A program made the translations under genes and the position numbers. This document shows, piece after piece, positions 7,742 to 16,766 of a DNA stretch of 64,000 nt (within the stretch, counting starts at the first letter, position 1; each line of letters starts with the position of its first letter). Origin of the DNA: Aquimarina spinulae (lineage in GTDB: Bacteria > Bacteroidota > Bacteroidia > Flavobacteriales > Flavobacteriaceae). Location: the NCBI RefSeq assembly GCF_943373825.1, contig NZ_CALSBP010000002.1:3337501-3401500 (forward strand). Direction: 5' to 3'. Below the pieces are notes generated by a model. It saw only the letters and a program-made list of their open reading frames with translations, did not search any database and was not told the origin of the DNA.

Positions 7742-8980
7742 ATGATAAATTCAAAACGAGACACCATGATATCACTCGCCTTTTTTTTATTGGCAGCTGC
7801 ACTTGGTGTTTTTTTAAGATTTTTGTATGTTTTTGATATATCTGTCGACTATAGATATATTGTACATACTCACTCTCATATTGCATTATTAGGATGGGTG
7901 TATATTGGTTTAACAACGTTGCTTTACAAATTGTATTTAAGGAAGAGCAATGTTGGTAAGGGATATAGAAATATTTTCTGGTTTACCCAATTTACTTTAT
8001 TAGGAATGTTGTTTAGCTTTCCTTTTCAAGGATATGCATTATTCTCGATAACTTTTTCTACACTTTTTCTTTTCGCTTCGTATTGGTTTACCTGGTTTTT
8101 TATTAAAAATATACCCGAGAAGTTTAAGAATACAAAATCCTATAAATGTATAAAAATTTCTTTGTGGTATATGGTTATTTCTAGTATTGGCCCCTGGGCA
8201 TTAGGGGCGATAATGAGTACATTAGGAGCAGATTCTATCTGGTATAGACTAGCTATTTATTTTTATTTGCATTTTCAGTATAACGGATGGATGATACTAG
8301 CTTTATTTGGGTTACTGATTTTTATTCTTGAAGATCAAAAAGTAAGTATCTCTAATAATGATTTTAATGGCTTCTTCTGGGCAATTAATCTTGGGATTAT
8401 TTTAAGTTTTTTCCTTTCGGTATTATGGACTAAACCGGCAAGTATTTATTATATTTTAGGAGGAGTAGGTAGTCTACTTCAGTGTATAGCATTTTTGATA
8501 TTTATTAAACTACTAATGAAATCAAGAATGGTATTGAGTACTGTGTTTTCTGGTTTTCAAAAAAAACTATTGAGAACAGTAGGTATTCTATTACTAATTA
8601 AGTTTTTGCTACAGATAGCTTCTGCTTTTCCATATGTTGCAAACCTGGCTACTACTATTGTGGATTTTACCATTGCTTATTTACACTGGACTTTTCTGGG
8701 AGTAGTAAGTATTGGTTTATTTGTATTCTTAGACTATTTTAAACTTATTAAGATTCCTAAAAAAGGATATTACATCTATCTTTTTGGGTTTGCTCTCACA
8801 GAAGTATTGATTTTTTATAAAGGGTTAGTTATTTGGCTTGATTTTATTTTTTTCGAACACTATTTCGTTGCACTTTCAATAGCGAGTATTGTGATTTTGA
8901 TTGGTATTAGTTCTCTTTTTATCGCCAATTTAAGATTGGCGATAAAACATGATTTCAAAAATAGAGATATACTTTCTTAA
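7742..8980 (+). CDS. Polytopic membrane protein, distantly like haem-copper oxidase subunit I
   Basis: A 412-aa protein with about 11-12 membrane helices, starting 32 bases after nosY. Segments HTHSHIALLGWVYIGL (about 39-54), YFYLHFQYNGWMILALFGLL (about 175-194) and AYLHWTFLGVVSIGLF (about 315-330) recall the haem-ligand helices of the haem-copper oxidase/NorB family, but the CuB His pair and the HxH motif are not present. It could bind haem and pass electrons from the quinol pool, or be a sensor-like relative. It may substitute for the missing nosR or other quinol-oxidising partner; this is inference. Family name uncertain. Confidence 0.6.
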   Translation: MINSKRDTMISLAFFLLAAALGVFLRFLYVFDISVDYRYIVHTHSHIALLGWVYIGLTTLLYKLYLRKSNVGKGYRNIFWFTQFTLLGMLFSFPFQGYALFSITFSTLFLFASYWFTWFFIKNIPEKFKNTKSYKCIKISLWYMVISSIGPWALGAIMSTLGADSIWYRLAIYFYLHFQYNGWMILALFGLLIFILEDQKVSISNNDFNGFFWAINLGIILSFFLSVLWTKPASIYYILGGVGSLLQCIAFLIFIKLLMKSRMVLSTVFSGFQKKLLRTVGILLLIKFLLQIASAFPYVANLATTIVDFTIAYLHWTFLGVVSIGLFVFLDYFKLIKIPKKGYYIYLFGFALTEVLIFYKGLVIWLDFIFFEHYFVALSIASIVILIGISSLFIANLRLAIKHDFKNRDILS

Positions 8981-9013
8981 TATAAAAATTACAGTTTGCA
9001 GCTTACATTATTT

Positions 9014-10642
9014 TTATAAATCAGGAATCTGATTTGGTTCTAGTTCAATGATGTATGCATTACTGTCTTCATCTCTTCCGGCAAACCATGTGCTTGTAAA
9101 TATTATTTTGGTAAAGTCTCTGTTTACAGATCCTTTTGTTTCTGCCCAGTAATTTTTACCTGGGAATTTTGTATGATCTCCGTAAGTGTTCGAGATATTT
9201 AATATTCTTCCACCTTGTTTTAATTCTATGGCTATGAGTTTATTTTGTGCCCAACCATTTAGTGGGTTCGCACTTGAATAGGTAGATAATAGTGCCCACC
9301 CTGGTTTATTGAAAGCTTTTAAAGAGTAATGATTGGCAGCACTAATTGGTTTGTCACCACCAGAATTATATTGGTACAAATGGTTAAACTCTGTTTTTTG
9401 ATTCGCTTGTATGTCGTACATAAAGATTTGACCTTCATTGTCCTGGTAATCTGCAGCGATGTATACATCATGCCCATTAGGGAGAATTCCTAAATCAGAA
9501 TGCTCAGAGGTTCTATGCAATTGCACATAAGAAGAAAAATCTCTTGTATAGGCACGTGTTCCTACACCATTTTGTGTGCTAGAAGGAACTATATAATCAC
9601 CAGAGGGAGACATACTCACATGGTCTGGTTTATCTCCATAATCTGCTTTGTCCAAGTAGCCTACAATAGCATTCTCTTGTTGATCATAAACGATTAACCC
9701 CAAAAAATAAAGGTCATTACCGACTACTTTTTCTATCATCAAACCTCGATACCTTCCATCTTTAGAACTGGTTCCTTCGGCTTTTGTCCAGGCAGCATCA
9801 GCATCAGGCCATATCTGTTTTACCGAGGTTAAACTAGTATTACCATTAATAGAAGCAACATTTGTAAGATCTATTATTGTTTTAACTTCATCGGTTACTA
9901 TATTATGTTCATAAAATTTAAGACCAATTCCGTTCAAATCTGTGTAAATAACTTTATTAGGGTCCGTAAGGTGCCAGTCTATTTCACAATCTGAAGCAGG
10001 ACCTTGTAGTTTTTTGTAATGACTCCCATCTATATTATATACATGATAAAACCCATCTTCAGCATAAATTAAAATTTTTGTGTCATCAATATTAAAAGAC
10101 TGCTTTCTAGAATATTCATTAACCATAAAGCTTGCGCCAGCCCCATCTTGTGATGGATTAGATAATCGTCTTACCGTTGTTTTATAGTGAGGGCTTGTAT
10201 ATGATTCACCGGGTAATAAAACAGTAGGAAAGTTAGGATCAGATTTCGGATCATAAAAATCATAGCCTTCGATTAGATCAAAACTAGTGCTTTCTGCTTC
10301 TTTTACAGTAATATTTATTTTGGCAGTTATAGGAGTATTTATACCATCTGTAGCAGTTACATTAAGAGTTTCGACACCTACTTGATCAGATGTATATTCA
10401 ATACTATTTTTTTCTGATGTAAAAGTAATTTTAGAATCTGGAGTTACTGTATATGTTAGTGTGTTGCCAGATGAATTTTTAATATTTCCCAGAGTAATTT
10501 TTTTAGACTCATTTTGAATCGCTGTTATGGCTTGATCTTTAAGTCTGTATGAATCGGTATTTCCGTTAATAGGAGTATCATCATCTTTAGAACTACAGGA
10601 TAAAAATAAAAGAACTAATAAGGAATACAATATAGTTTTCAT
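9014..10642 (-). CDS. Surface lipoprotein with Ig-like domain and beta-propeller
   Basis: A 542-aa lipoprotein (lipobox FLSC, Cys16) followed by SSKDDD, the Lys/Asp-rich type of signal that sends flavobacterial lipoproteins to the cell surface. Residues about 30-115 form a cadherin- or Big-like domain ending ITAKINITVKE. Residues about 150-535 contain repeated blade-like strands (ILIYAEDGFYHVYNIDGSHY, QIFMYDIQANQ) as in oligogalacturonate-lyase-like or TolB-like propellers. No catalytic residues can be assigned. It is a single gene, convergent with the nos locus, with no linked SusCD pair. Substrate unknown. Confidence 0.7.
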   Translation of the reverse strand: MKTILYSLLVLLFLSCSSKDDDTPINGNTDSYRLKDQAITAIQNESKKITLGNIKNSSGNTLTYTVTPDSKITFTSEKNSIEYTSDQVGVETLNVTATDGINTPITAKINITVKEAESTSFDLIEGYDFYDPKSDPNFPTVLLPGESYTSPHYKTTVRRLSNPSQDGAGASFMVNEYSRKQSFNIDDTKILIYAEDGFYHVYNIDGSHYKKLQGPASDCEIDWHLTDPNKVIYTDLNGIGLKFYEHNIVTDEVKTIIDLTNVASINGNTSLTSVKQIWPDADAAWTKAEGTSSKDGRYRGLMIEKVVGNDLYFLGLIVYDQQENAIVGYLDKADYGDKPDHVSMSPSGDYIVPSSTQNGVGTRAYTRDFSSYVQLHRTSEHSDLGILPNGHDVYIAADYQDNEGQIFMYDIQANQKTEFNHLYQYNSGGDKPISAANHYSLKAFNKPGWALLSTYSSANPLNGWAQNKLIAIELKQGGRILNISNTYGDHTKFPGKNYWAETKGSVNRDFTKIIFTSTWFAGRDEDSNAYIIELEPNQIPDL

Positions 10643-10961
10643 GTATATGGGGGTTTATTTGAATGAATACGTAAATTATTGTTATAGTTATATGATTGAT
10701 ACCCTGTTTTCAGTGAAATTGATAAACTTCAATTTAATATAGTTAGTGAAGTCTGAAAAATGTAAGAGGTTTAATACAAATGGATGTTCTAGACTCACCT
10801 ACAAAATAACTCTTAATGCTTTGCTAAAGTTTAGTTAAGTGAGAAAAAGTACATTAAGAAGAGCAAAAAAGTGCAATACTAATTCTTCTTTAGGGCCATA
10901 CTTTTGCCCGGTAATTAATTACGATTTAATTAAATTTTTTAACCCTTAAAACCTTTCTAAA
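10643..10961. other. Divergent promoter region, 319 bases
   Basis: Separates two divergent lipoprotein genes. Apart from the -7 box at 10899-10906 for the rightward gene I see no RNA gene or repeat in it. The leftward promoter is not obvious. Confidence 0.5.
10899..10906 (+). promoter_or_regulatory. -7 promoter box TACTTTTG
   Basis: Matches TAnnTTTG exactly. It gives a leader of about 45-50 bases for the gene starting at 10962. No clear -33 TTTG box at the usual spacing. Confidence 0.5.
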
Positions 10962-11462
10962 ATGAAAAAATTAATGTATTGCTCAATCTTTGTTTTATCT
11001 CTATTTTCTTTTATTGCCTGCGACAAAGACGAAACCGAATCTGTAGAACCAGCAGCAAGTGTAATTGAAACCGAAAAGAGTATTCTAAACCAATTAGAAA
11101 CAAACCATACTAAATCAGAGCGGTCGATTACTCGAGCTTCTTCAATTGATGGACGATATGAGATCAATGAGTGTGATGGCGGTTTTGGTTATGGTTTTTT
11201 TACTGTAAGTACAGCGAATGGAAGAGTACGAGCTCAAGGTCAATTTGATTACATTAGTTTTACTATCTACGGAAGATTAAATTCTGAAGGTAACTATGTA
11301 TTTAACTGGCAGAATTCTAATGCTTTTAATGATCCAAGAACTGGTGTTAAAACGACTCAGGTAGGTATGTATATTAGTGCAGACAGATCAATAACTCGCG
11401 GATGGGTGAGAAATATTAGAACTAATGGAGAAATAGAGATCACAAGACGTTATTGTGAGTAA
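10962..11462 (+). CDS. Small lipoprotein of unknown function
   Basis: A 166-aa lipoprotein (lipobox FIAC, Cys20, then DKDETES, a probable surface-export signal). After a charged linker (about 25-60) comes a compact domain of about 100 residues: DGRYEINECDGGFGYGFFTV, followed by several beta strands and ending EITRRYCE. The two Cys residues (in NECDGG and RRYCE) could form a disulphide. I do not recognise the family. Single-gene transcript with its own promoter and terminator. Confidence 0.65.
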   Translation: MKKLMYCSIFVLSLFSFIACDKDETESVEPAASVIETEKSILNQLETNHTKSERSITRASSIDGRYEINECDGGFGYGFFTVSTANGRVRAQGQFDYISFTIYGRLNSEGNYVFNWQNSNAFNDPRTGVKTTQVGMYISADRSITRGWVRNIRTNGEIEITRRYCE

Positions 11463-11849
11463 CACTCGTAAATAATAGTTTATTTAATACCCGCAAAGGC
11501 ACTCGTTAAAAAGGTGCCTTTGTACATTTTATGTTTTTTCTTTAAAAGAAATTTAATAATTAGATCTACACAATACTAGAGTAGTATCGCTATCAAAAAC
11601 ATTTTTGTGTTAGTTCCGAAAAATGAAACTGAGACCTAATAGATATATGAAAACTAAATATTGAAAATACTCTTCGAAAGAAAAAATTTGATAAATAAAA
11701 GAAAAACCCAGAAGTATGTTCCTGTTTTTTTTGATTGGGGTAGTTGGTTGTGTTTTAGAATTTCTTAAACTTTTGATAAGAATTTTTCATGTATTTCTTC
11801 GTTCTTGTATTTAGTTGTACATTAGTCCCACACCTCAAAACCTAAAATT
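11463..11849. other. Intergenic region, 387 bases
   Basis: Holds the terminator at 11494-11522 and, at 11613-11632, a motif (AGTTCCGAAAAATGAAACTG) that recurs inverted at about 56366-56386. The remainder is AT-rich with no coding potential. Confidence 0.5.
11494..11522 (+). terminator. Rho-independent terminator
   Basis: Perfect nine-base stem CAAAGGCAC / GTGCCTTTG with an 11-base loop, followed by a T-rich stretch. It ends the lipoprotein transcript from 10962. Confidence 0.7.
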
Positions 11850-12428
11850 ATGTCAGAGTTTTGGCTTTATATAAAGCTGGGTTTTGGTCACGTGCTAGAT
11901 TGGCATGCTTATGACCATATTTTATTTTTAATTGCGCTAACAGTAGGGTATACTTTTGATAACTGGAAACGTATTTTATTACTGGTTACCATATTTACAG
12001 TAGGACATACATTGTCTTTATTCCTGGCAGCATATGATGTAGTATCAGTAAATTCGAAATTGGTAGAATTCTTGATTCCTGTAACCATTTTGATTACAGG
12101 ATTGTTTAATGTATTTACTGTAAAGAATACTTCAAAAAATAGTAAAATAGGAATCTTATACGGAGTAACTCTTTTTTTTGGATTAATTCACGGATTAGGG
12201 TTTTCGATATTCTTTAAATACTCTAGCGGTGGCACAAGAATTTTACCCTTAATTGAGTTTGCATTAGGGGTTGAAGCTGCACAGATTGTTATTGTTTTAT
12301 TAGTTCTTATAGTTAGCTTTATATTTCAGACCTTTTTTCGATTTTCAAAACGAGATTGGATACTTGTTGTTTCTTCTATTGTAATAGGGATGGTAATCCC
12401 CATGCTTATTGCAAATAAAATTTGGTGA
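11850..12428 (+). CDS. HupE/UreJ family membrane protein
   Basis: A 192-aa protein with six to seven membrane helices. The family signature is visible: GFGHVLDWHAYDHILFLIAL at about 11-30, VGHTLSLFLA at about 52-61, and FGLIHGLGFS at about 112-121, with His residues in each that probably bind a metal. HupE/UreJ proteins are thought to move nickel or cobalt or to help metal-enzyme assembly. No hydrogenase or urease genes lie nearby, so the substrate here is unknown. Confidence 0.8.
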   Translation: MSEFWLYIKLGFGHVLDWHAYDHILFLIALTVGYTFDNWKRILLLVTIFTVGHTLSLFLAAYDVVSVNSKLVEFLIPVTILITGLFNVFTVKNTSKNSKIGILYGVTLFFGLIHGLGFSIFFKYSSGGTRILPLIEFALGVEAAQIVIVLLVLIVSFIFQTFFRFSKRDWILVVSSIVIGMVIPMLIANKIW

Positions 12429-12514
12429 ATAAGTAGTGATTAAGGTTGTATTTGCCACATCGTAATAATATATTCGTACTTTGATTGTTATCAATACACT
12501 AGTCATTCTATTTT

Positions 12515-12946
12515 ATGTCAAAAAAAAAACAACTGAAGTACGATAAAGCCTATCTAAGGATTGCAAGAGAATGGGGGAAATTATCTCATTGTGAAAGAAA
12601 AAAAGTTGGTGCGGTTATTGTAAAGGATAGAATGATTATTTCAGATGGATTTAATGGAACCCCAACAGGTTTTGAGAATCCATGTGAAGACGAAGAAGGA
12701 TATACAAAGTGGTATGTATTGCATGCAGAAGCAAATGCGATTTCTAAAGTAGCTTCTTCTACTCAATCATGTAGAGGAGCAACATTATATATTACATTAT
12801 CACCATGTAAGGAGTGTAGTAAATTGATTCACCAGGCAGGAATAAAACGCATAGTGTATCAAATAGGTTATAAAGATGACTCTGGTTTGCAGTTTCTTGC
12901 TAAAGCTGGAGTAGAAATAGAACAGATTACGGATTTAGAAGAATAA
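12515..12946 (+). CDS. Deoxycytidylate (dCMP) deaminase family protein
   Basis: A 143-aa cytosolic zinc deaminase. The zinc site is HAEANAI (His, with catalytic Glu two residues later) and SPCKECSKLI (two Cys). The early segment SHCERKKVGAVIVKDRMIIS and the NGTPTGFENPCED loop match dCMP deaminases rather than TadA or cytidine deaminase. It would turn dCMP into dUMP for thymidylate synthesis. Its stop overlaps the ATG of the following protease gene (TAATG), so the two are co-translated. Confidence 0.85.
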   Translation: MSKKKQLKYDKAYLRIAREWGKLSHCERKKVGAVIVKDRMIISDGFNGTPTGFENPCEDEEGYTKWYVLHAEANAISKVASSTQSCRGATLYITLSPCKECSKLIHQAGIKRIVYQIGYKDDSGLQFLAKAGVEIEQITDLEE

Positions 12947-14529
12947 TGGGATATTCAAAAAAATACTTGCCTTTGTTTTTGGGTTTGGCTGTAGGGGCCG
13001 GAGTATTTTTGGGGAGTAAACTTGATTTTAGCAACCCTTCGGCAAAGCTATTTTCTTATAACCCCAAAAAAGAAAAACTAAATAGGCTTATTGATTATAT
13101 AGATTATGAGTATGTAGATGAAATCAATACCGATAGTATTGTAGAAGTTACGGTAAACAGAATATTAGAAAATCTGGATCCTCATTCGATATATATCCCA
13201 TCAGAAGAACTTGAGGGGATTACAGAAAATATGCAAGGAGATTTTATTGGTATAGGGGTGAGTTATTATCCCTATAGAGATACAATATCTGTAATTAATA
13301 CTATAAAAGGAGGACCGAGTGAAAAATCGGGAATTAAGGCAGGAGATAGAATATTAATGGCAGATAGTGATACTTTGTATGGAGAACGTTTAATAAGAGA
13401 TGGATTAGCAAATAGATTAAAAGGAGAGCTAAATAGCCAGGTACAACTTAGAGTATATAGAAAAGGCAAAGGAATATTTGATGTAGTTGTAAAAAGAGGG
13501 CGTGTGCCTATACAAAGTGTAGACGCAGTCTATATGTTGGATGATAAATTGGGATATGTAAAAGTAAATCGTTTTGCAGAAACAACGTACAAAGAATTTA
13601 AAACAGCATTAGATAAACTAATAGATGAAGGAGCCGAAAATATGGTGATTGATCTTCGTGATAACGGAGGAGGGTTTATCGCACCGGCGCTAAAAATGGC
13701 AGACGAATTTTTGAAGGATGATGTGCTGATTATGTTTACCAAAAATAAAAAAGGAGCTATCGAAAATAACTTTGCTACCAATAAAGGAAGTTTCGAACAA
13801 GGAAAAGTTTATGTGTTAATCAACGAAAACTCTGCCTCTGCCAGTGAAATTTTTGCAGGAGCAATTCAAGATAATGATAGAGGAGCTATCGTTGGTAGAC
13901 GTTCTTACGGAAAAGGTCTCGTGCAAAGAGAAATGGCATTAGGAGATGGTAGTGCAATACGATTAACAATTTCAAGATATTATACACCTACCGGGCGGTC
14001 GATACAAAAACCATATACCAACGGAAATAAAGAATATTTTAATGAGTATATGGAGCGATATAAAAATGGAGAATTGCAGAATGCAGATAGTATTCAGGTT
14101 GCAGATTCTTTAAAATTTAAAACTCCTGGAGGCAAAATTGTTTATGGAGGTGGAGGTATTATACCAGATATATTTGTTAGTAAAGATACAACACGTGTTG
14201 GTGAAACATTAGATTATATGTTACGTTCTGGCCGTATGGGAGGATATGTATTTGAAGAACTAGATAAAAACAGGTTGTATTATAATGATTTATCTGAAAA
14301 TGAGTTCGATGAAAAAATTAATATAGATGATACTTTTGCTGAAGATTTTTTAAAGTATTCTAGGCAAAGAGGGATAGAAATTGAGTTGAAGAATTATGAA
14401 GATCAATTAAAAAAATATTTGAAAGCAATAATGGCGCAACAATTATTTGGAACTGGGGCTTTTGAAAGAATTATAAATAAAGATGATGCAATGATTAATA
14501 AAGTATTATCACTTTCTAAAGAAGAATAA
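12946..14529 (+). CDS. C-terminal processing peptidase, S41 (CtpA/Prc family)
   Basis: A 527-aa protease with an N-terminal signal anchor (about 6-24), an S41 N-terminal helical region, a PDZ domain (about 95-180) and the S41 catalytic domain. The motif SASASEIF supplies the likely nucleophile Ser298 and YGKGLVQ the general-base Lys323; their spacing of 25 residues is that of Prc. It cleaves exported proteins near their C-termini. The C-terminal extension of about 130 residues is typical of Bacteroidota versions. Coupled to the dCMP deaminase by a one-base overlap. Confidence 0.92.
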   Translation: MGYSKKYLPLFLGLAVGAGVFLGSKLDFSNPSAKLFSYNPKKEKLNRLIDYIDYEYVDEINTDSIVEVTVNRILENLDPHSIYIPSEELEGITENMQGDFIGIGVSYYPYRDTISVINTIKGGPSEKSGIKAGDRILMADSDTLYGERLIRDGLANRLKGELNSQVQLRVYRKGKGIFDVVVKRGRVPIQSVDAVYMLDDKLGYVKVNRFAETTYKEFKTALDKLIDEGAENMVIDLRDNGGGFIAPALKMADEFLKDDVLIMFTKNKKGAIENNFATNKGSFEQGKVYVLINENSASASEIFAGAIQDNDRGAIVGRRSYGKGLVQREMALGDGSAIRLTISRYYTPTGRSIQKPYTNGNKEYFNEYMERYKNGELQNADSIQVADSLKFKTPGGKIVYGGGGIIPDIFVSKDTTRVGETLDYMLRSGRMGGYVFEELDKNRLYYNDLSENEFDEKINIDDTFAEDFLKYSRQRGIEIELKNYEDQLKKYLKAIMAQQLFGTGAFERIINKDDAMINKVLSLSKEE

Positions 14530-14547
14530 CTTATATCTAATATATAT

Positions 14548-14853
14548 ATGTCAGAATTTGAAGAATATCTAGTAGCTATTGCAATATGCTCTCCACTTTT
14601 TTTCTTTATTATAGCAGTTGCTTTTAGGTTGTTAGATAATAGTGCTTCTATTTTTTTAAAGCACGATATATTAGTTGATACCTCTTATGTTTCTGGTGAT
14701 ATAATAAGAGAACATATCCATAGTTCTGAAGATTTAAAACTTAAGAAATCTTTAAAGAAAGCATTGTTGTTTAGAAAACTACATAACTTTTTTATGATCC
14801 TAATGGTAATTTCAATTCCACCAGTGATTATCGCCTGCTTCTTTGTATTTTAA
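14548..14853 (+). CDS. Small two-TM membrane protein, unknown
   Basis: A 101-aa protein, 18 bases after the CtpA gene and in the same direction, with hydrophobic segments at about 8-28 and 78-98 flanking a soluble stretch rich in charged residues (IIREHIHSSEDLKLKKSLKK). I do not recognise it. Probably the last gene of the dCMP deaminase-protease operon. Confidence 0.55.
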   Translation: MSEFEEYLVAIAICSPLFFFIIAVAFRLLDNSASIFLKHDILVDTSYVSGDIIREHIHSSEDLKLKKSLKKALLFRKLHNFFMILMVISIPPVIIACFFVF

Positions 14854-14889
14854 ATGTGAGTAGTGTTTTATTGCTATTAGAAACAAAGC

Positions 14890-15090
14890 TTAGCTCCCTC
14901 TTTTTTTCTTTTGAATATTTCTAGAAACCAATAAGATTGCCATTAACAAAACTACACAAGCAGAAGAAAAAACACCAATAAGAGCCGTTTTACTATCACC
15001 AATCAATAAATCATCAAAATCTAGATAGGTTATATTATAAATGATTAAACCTGTAGCAATAGTAATTAGTAGGTATATAAAATATTTCAT
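14890..15090 (-). CDS. Small two-TM membrane protein, unknown
   Basis: A 66-aa protein with membrane segments at about 3-22 and 38-58 and a basic C-terminal tail (RNIQKKKRGS). It begins 11 bases after the MarC gene stops and is likely co-transcribed with it. No recognised family. Confidence 0.5.
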   Translation of the reverse strand: MKYFIYLLITIATGLIIYNITYLDFDDLLIGDSKTALIGVFSSACVVLLMAILLVSRNIQKKKRGS

Positions 15091-15101
15091 TTGTTTTAAA
15101 A

Positions 15102-15683
15102 CTAAATAGTGGTTAATAGCTCTTTAATATTTGCCGTAAATAATTTAACTGCAATAGCCAGCAAAATTACTCCAAATATTTTCCGTATCACATTAATTCC
15201 TTGCTTACCAAGTACTTTTTCTATTTTTCCAGAGGATTTTAGAACAATATATACAAAGATAATATTAATTAGTATCGCTATTATTATATTAACTGTATGA
15301 TACTCTGCTCGTAAAGATAAAATCGATGTCATAGTACCTGCTCCTGCAATAAGAGGGAAAGCAAGTGGAACTACAGCAGCAGTTTCGGGAGCATCATCTT
15401 TATATAATTGAATACCTAATATCATTTCTATAGCTAAAAAGAAAATAATGAAAGAACCTGCAACAGCAAAAGAGTTAACATCTATACCAATTAGGCTCAG
15501 AATTTCTTTTCCTACAAATAAGAACAGAACCATTAAAATTGCTGCTACAATAGAAGCCTTTTCACTTTGTACATGGCCTACTTTTTTACGAAGATCTAAA
15601 ATAATCGGAATACTTCCTATGATATCTATTACAGCAAATAGAACCATACTCGCAGTCAATATTTCTTTAAGGTCAAAGTTCAT
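15102..15683 (-). CDS. MarC family integral membrane protein
   Basis: A 193-aa protein with six membrane helices in the MarC (UPF0056) pattern: an N-terminal FAVIDIIGSIPI segment, a central PLAFPLIAGAGTMTSILSL segment with the conserved Pro and Gly residues, and a last helix before the C-terminus. The function of the family is not established; a link to multiple antibiotic resistance was disproved for the founding member. Forms a short operon with the 66-aa gene. Confidence 0.88.
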   Translation of the reverse strand: MNFDLKEILTASMVLFAVIDIIGSIPIILDLRKKVGHVQSEKASIVAAILMVLFLFVGKEILSLIGIDVNSFAVAGSFIIFFLAIEMILGIQLYKDDAPETAAVVPLAFPLIAGAGTMTSILSLRAEYHTVNIIIAILINIIFVYIVLKSSGKIEKVLGKQGINVIRKIFGVILLAIAVKLFTANIKELLTTI

Positions 15684-15797
15684 AGTAAAATAGTTTCAAA
15701 AATTTGAGCAAATATAAATAGACTTTATTAAATAAAGGTATTATAAAAAGGTGAATAAATTGTAAAAAATCTCTTGTATAAGAATTATCTTAGCGCC

Positions 15798-16367
15798 ATG
15801 TTTCAATTAGGAAAAACCATAGTTTCTGAGGATATTATTGAAAAAGACTTTGTATGTAATCTCTCTGCATGCAAAGGAGTCTGCTGCATTGATGGTGAGG
15901 CAGGAGCACCTTTAGAAGAGTCAGAAACTCATAAACTTAAAGAGATATACCCTATCATTAAACCTTATTTGAGAAAAGAAGGTGTCGAGGCTATCGAGCA
16001 TTACGGAACCCATGTTAAAACGGCTAATGGAGAATTAGAAACACCTCTAATTGATGGAGCGGATTGCGCATATGTGATTTTTGATGGAAAAGGGACAGCT
16101 ATGTGTGCTATCGAAGAAGCCTATAACCAAGGTGAAGTTGATTGGAAAAAACCAGTATCTTGTCATTTATACCCAGTTAGAGTGCAAGAGTACACCGAGT
16201 TTTCTGCCGTAAATTATCACAAATGGGAAATCTGTGATGATGCCTGTACATTGGGTAAAGAATTTCAAGTACCAATCTATAAATTTGTTAAAGAAGCCTT
16301 AATTAGAAAATTTGGAGAAGACTGGTATATAGAACTCGAAAACGTGGCAGCAAAATTGAAAAAATAA
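15798..16367 (+). CDS. DUF3109 family Cys-rich protein
   Basis: A 189-aa soluble protein. The N-terminal CNLSACKGVCC motif and further Cys residues (DCAYVIF, AMCAIEE, SCHLYPVRV, ICDDACTLG) are those of the DUF3109 family and of the related YkgJ-type zinc- or iron-sulphur-binding proteins. The metal and the reaction are not known. An in-frame ATG at 15774 exists, but homologues start at MFQLGKTIV, so 15798 is preferred. A weak -7-like box TATCTTAG ends only four bases before this ATG. Confidence 0.85.
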   Translation: MFQLGKTIVSEDIIEKDFVCNLSACKGVCCIDGEAGAPLEESETHKLKEIYPIIKPYLRKEGVEAIEHYGTHVKTANGELETPLIDGADCAYVIFDGKGTAMCAIEEAYNQGEVDWKKPVSCHLYPVRVQEYTEFSAVNYHKWEICDDACTLGKEFQVPIYKFVKEALIRKFGEDWYIELENVAAKLKK

Positions 16368-16766
16368 ACCCCTTCTTTATATTTTTAGATGTAAATAACA
16401 CTCCTTTTTTGTTCTTTTTTTTGTTAAAAAAAGAGTTTTTTTGGCTTACGGGTTTACCGTAAACAGGTACGTTTTCTCTTCTTTGTTTTTCTGTTGAAAA
16501 ACCTCGGTTAGCAAGTGAAAAATAAGAGATTTTTGAAGATGATGTTCACATTGCCCGTATTTTTTGAAAAACACTTAATATTTTGATTAACAAAGTGTTA
16601 AGTGTGTTTTTGTGAAAGATCATTTTTGTTGCAAATTCACTTCGTGTTGAAAACTTTGTTGAAAACGTTTGTTAACTTTCCGTAGAACTTTTAACCTATT
16701 TTTTGATCTTTGTAATACCCTTAGGAAATAAGAAATTCTCTAAAAAAAACAGCTAAAAAAAAAAGA
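16368..16766. other. Promoter region of nrdB, 399 bases
   Basis: Contains a small hairpin TTACGG / CCGTAA (16446-16462), an inverted repeat AACACTTAA / TTAAGTGT (around 16569-16605), and two copies of TGTTGAAAAC at 16645-16654 and 16657-16666. A third partial copy, TGTTGAAAA, is at 16492-16500. A near-consensus -7 box GATCTTTG is at 16705-16712. I see no gene. The layout suggests a heavily regulated promoter for ribonucleotide reductase. Confidence 0.5.
16645..16666 (+). repeat. Tandem TGTTGAAAAC motifs upstream of nrdB
   Basis: Two perfect 10-base copies with a 12-base period; a shorter copy lies 150 bases upstream. They loosely resemble DnaA boxes (TGTGGATAA) and could link nrdB expression to replication, but no exact DnaA box is present. 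Confidence 0.4.

Noticed and set aside
9014..10642. Oligogalacturonate lyase activity for the propeller lipoprotein
   Set aside because: The blade pattern is similar, but I could not find the catalytic residues and there is no pectin-degradation context.
16368..16766. Replication origin near nrdB
   Set aside because: TGTTGAAAAC repeats are suggestive, but there are no true DnaA boxes, and no dnaA, dnaN or gidA gene is near.
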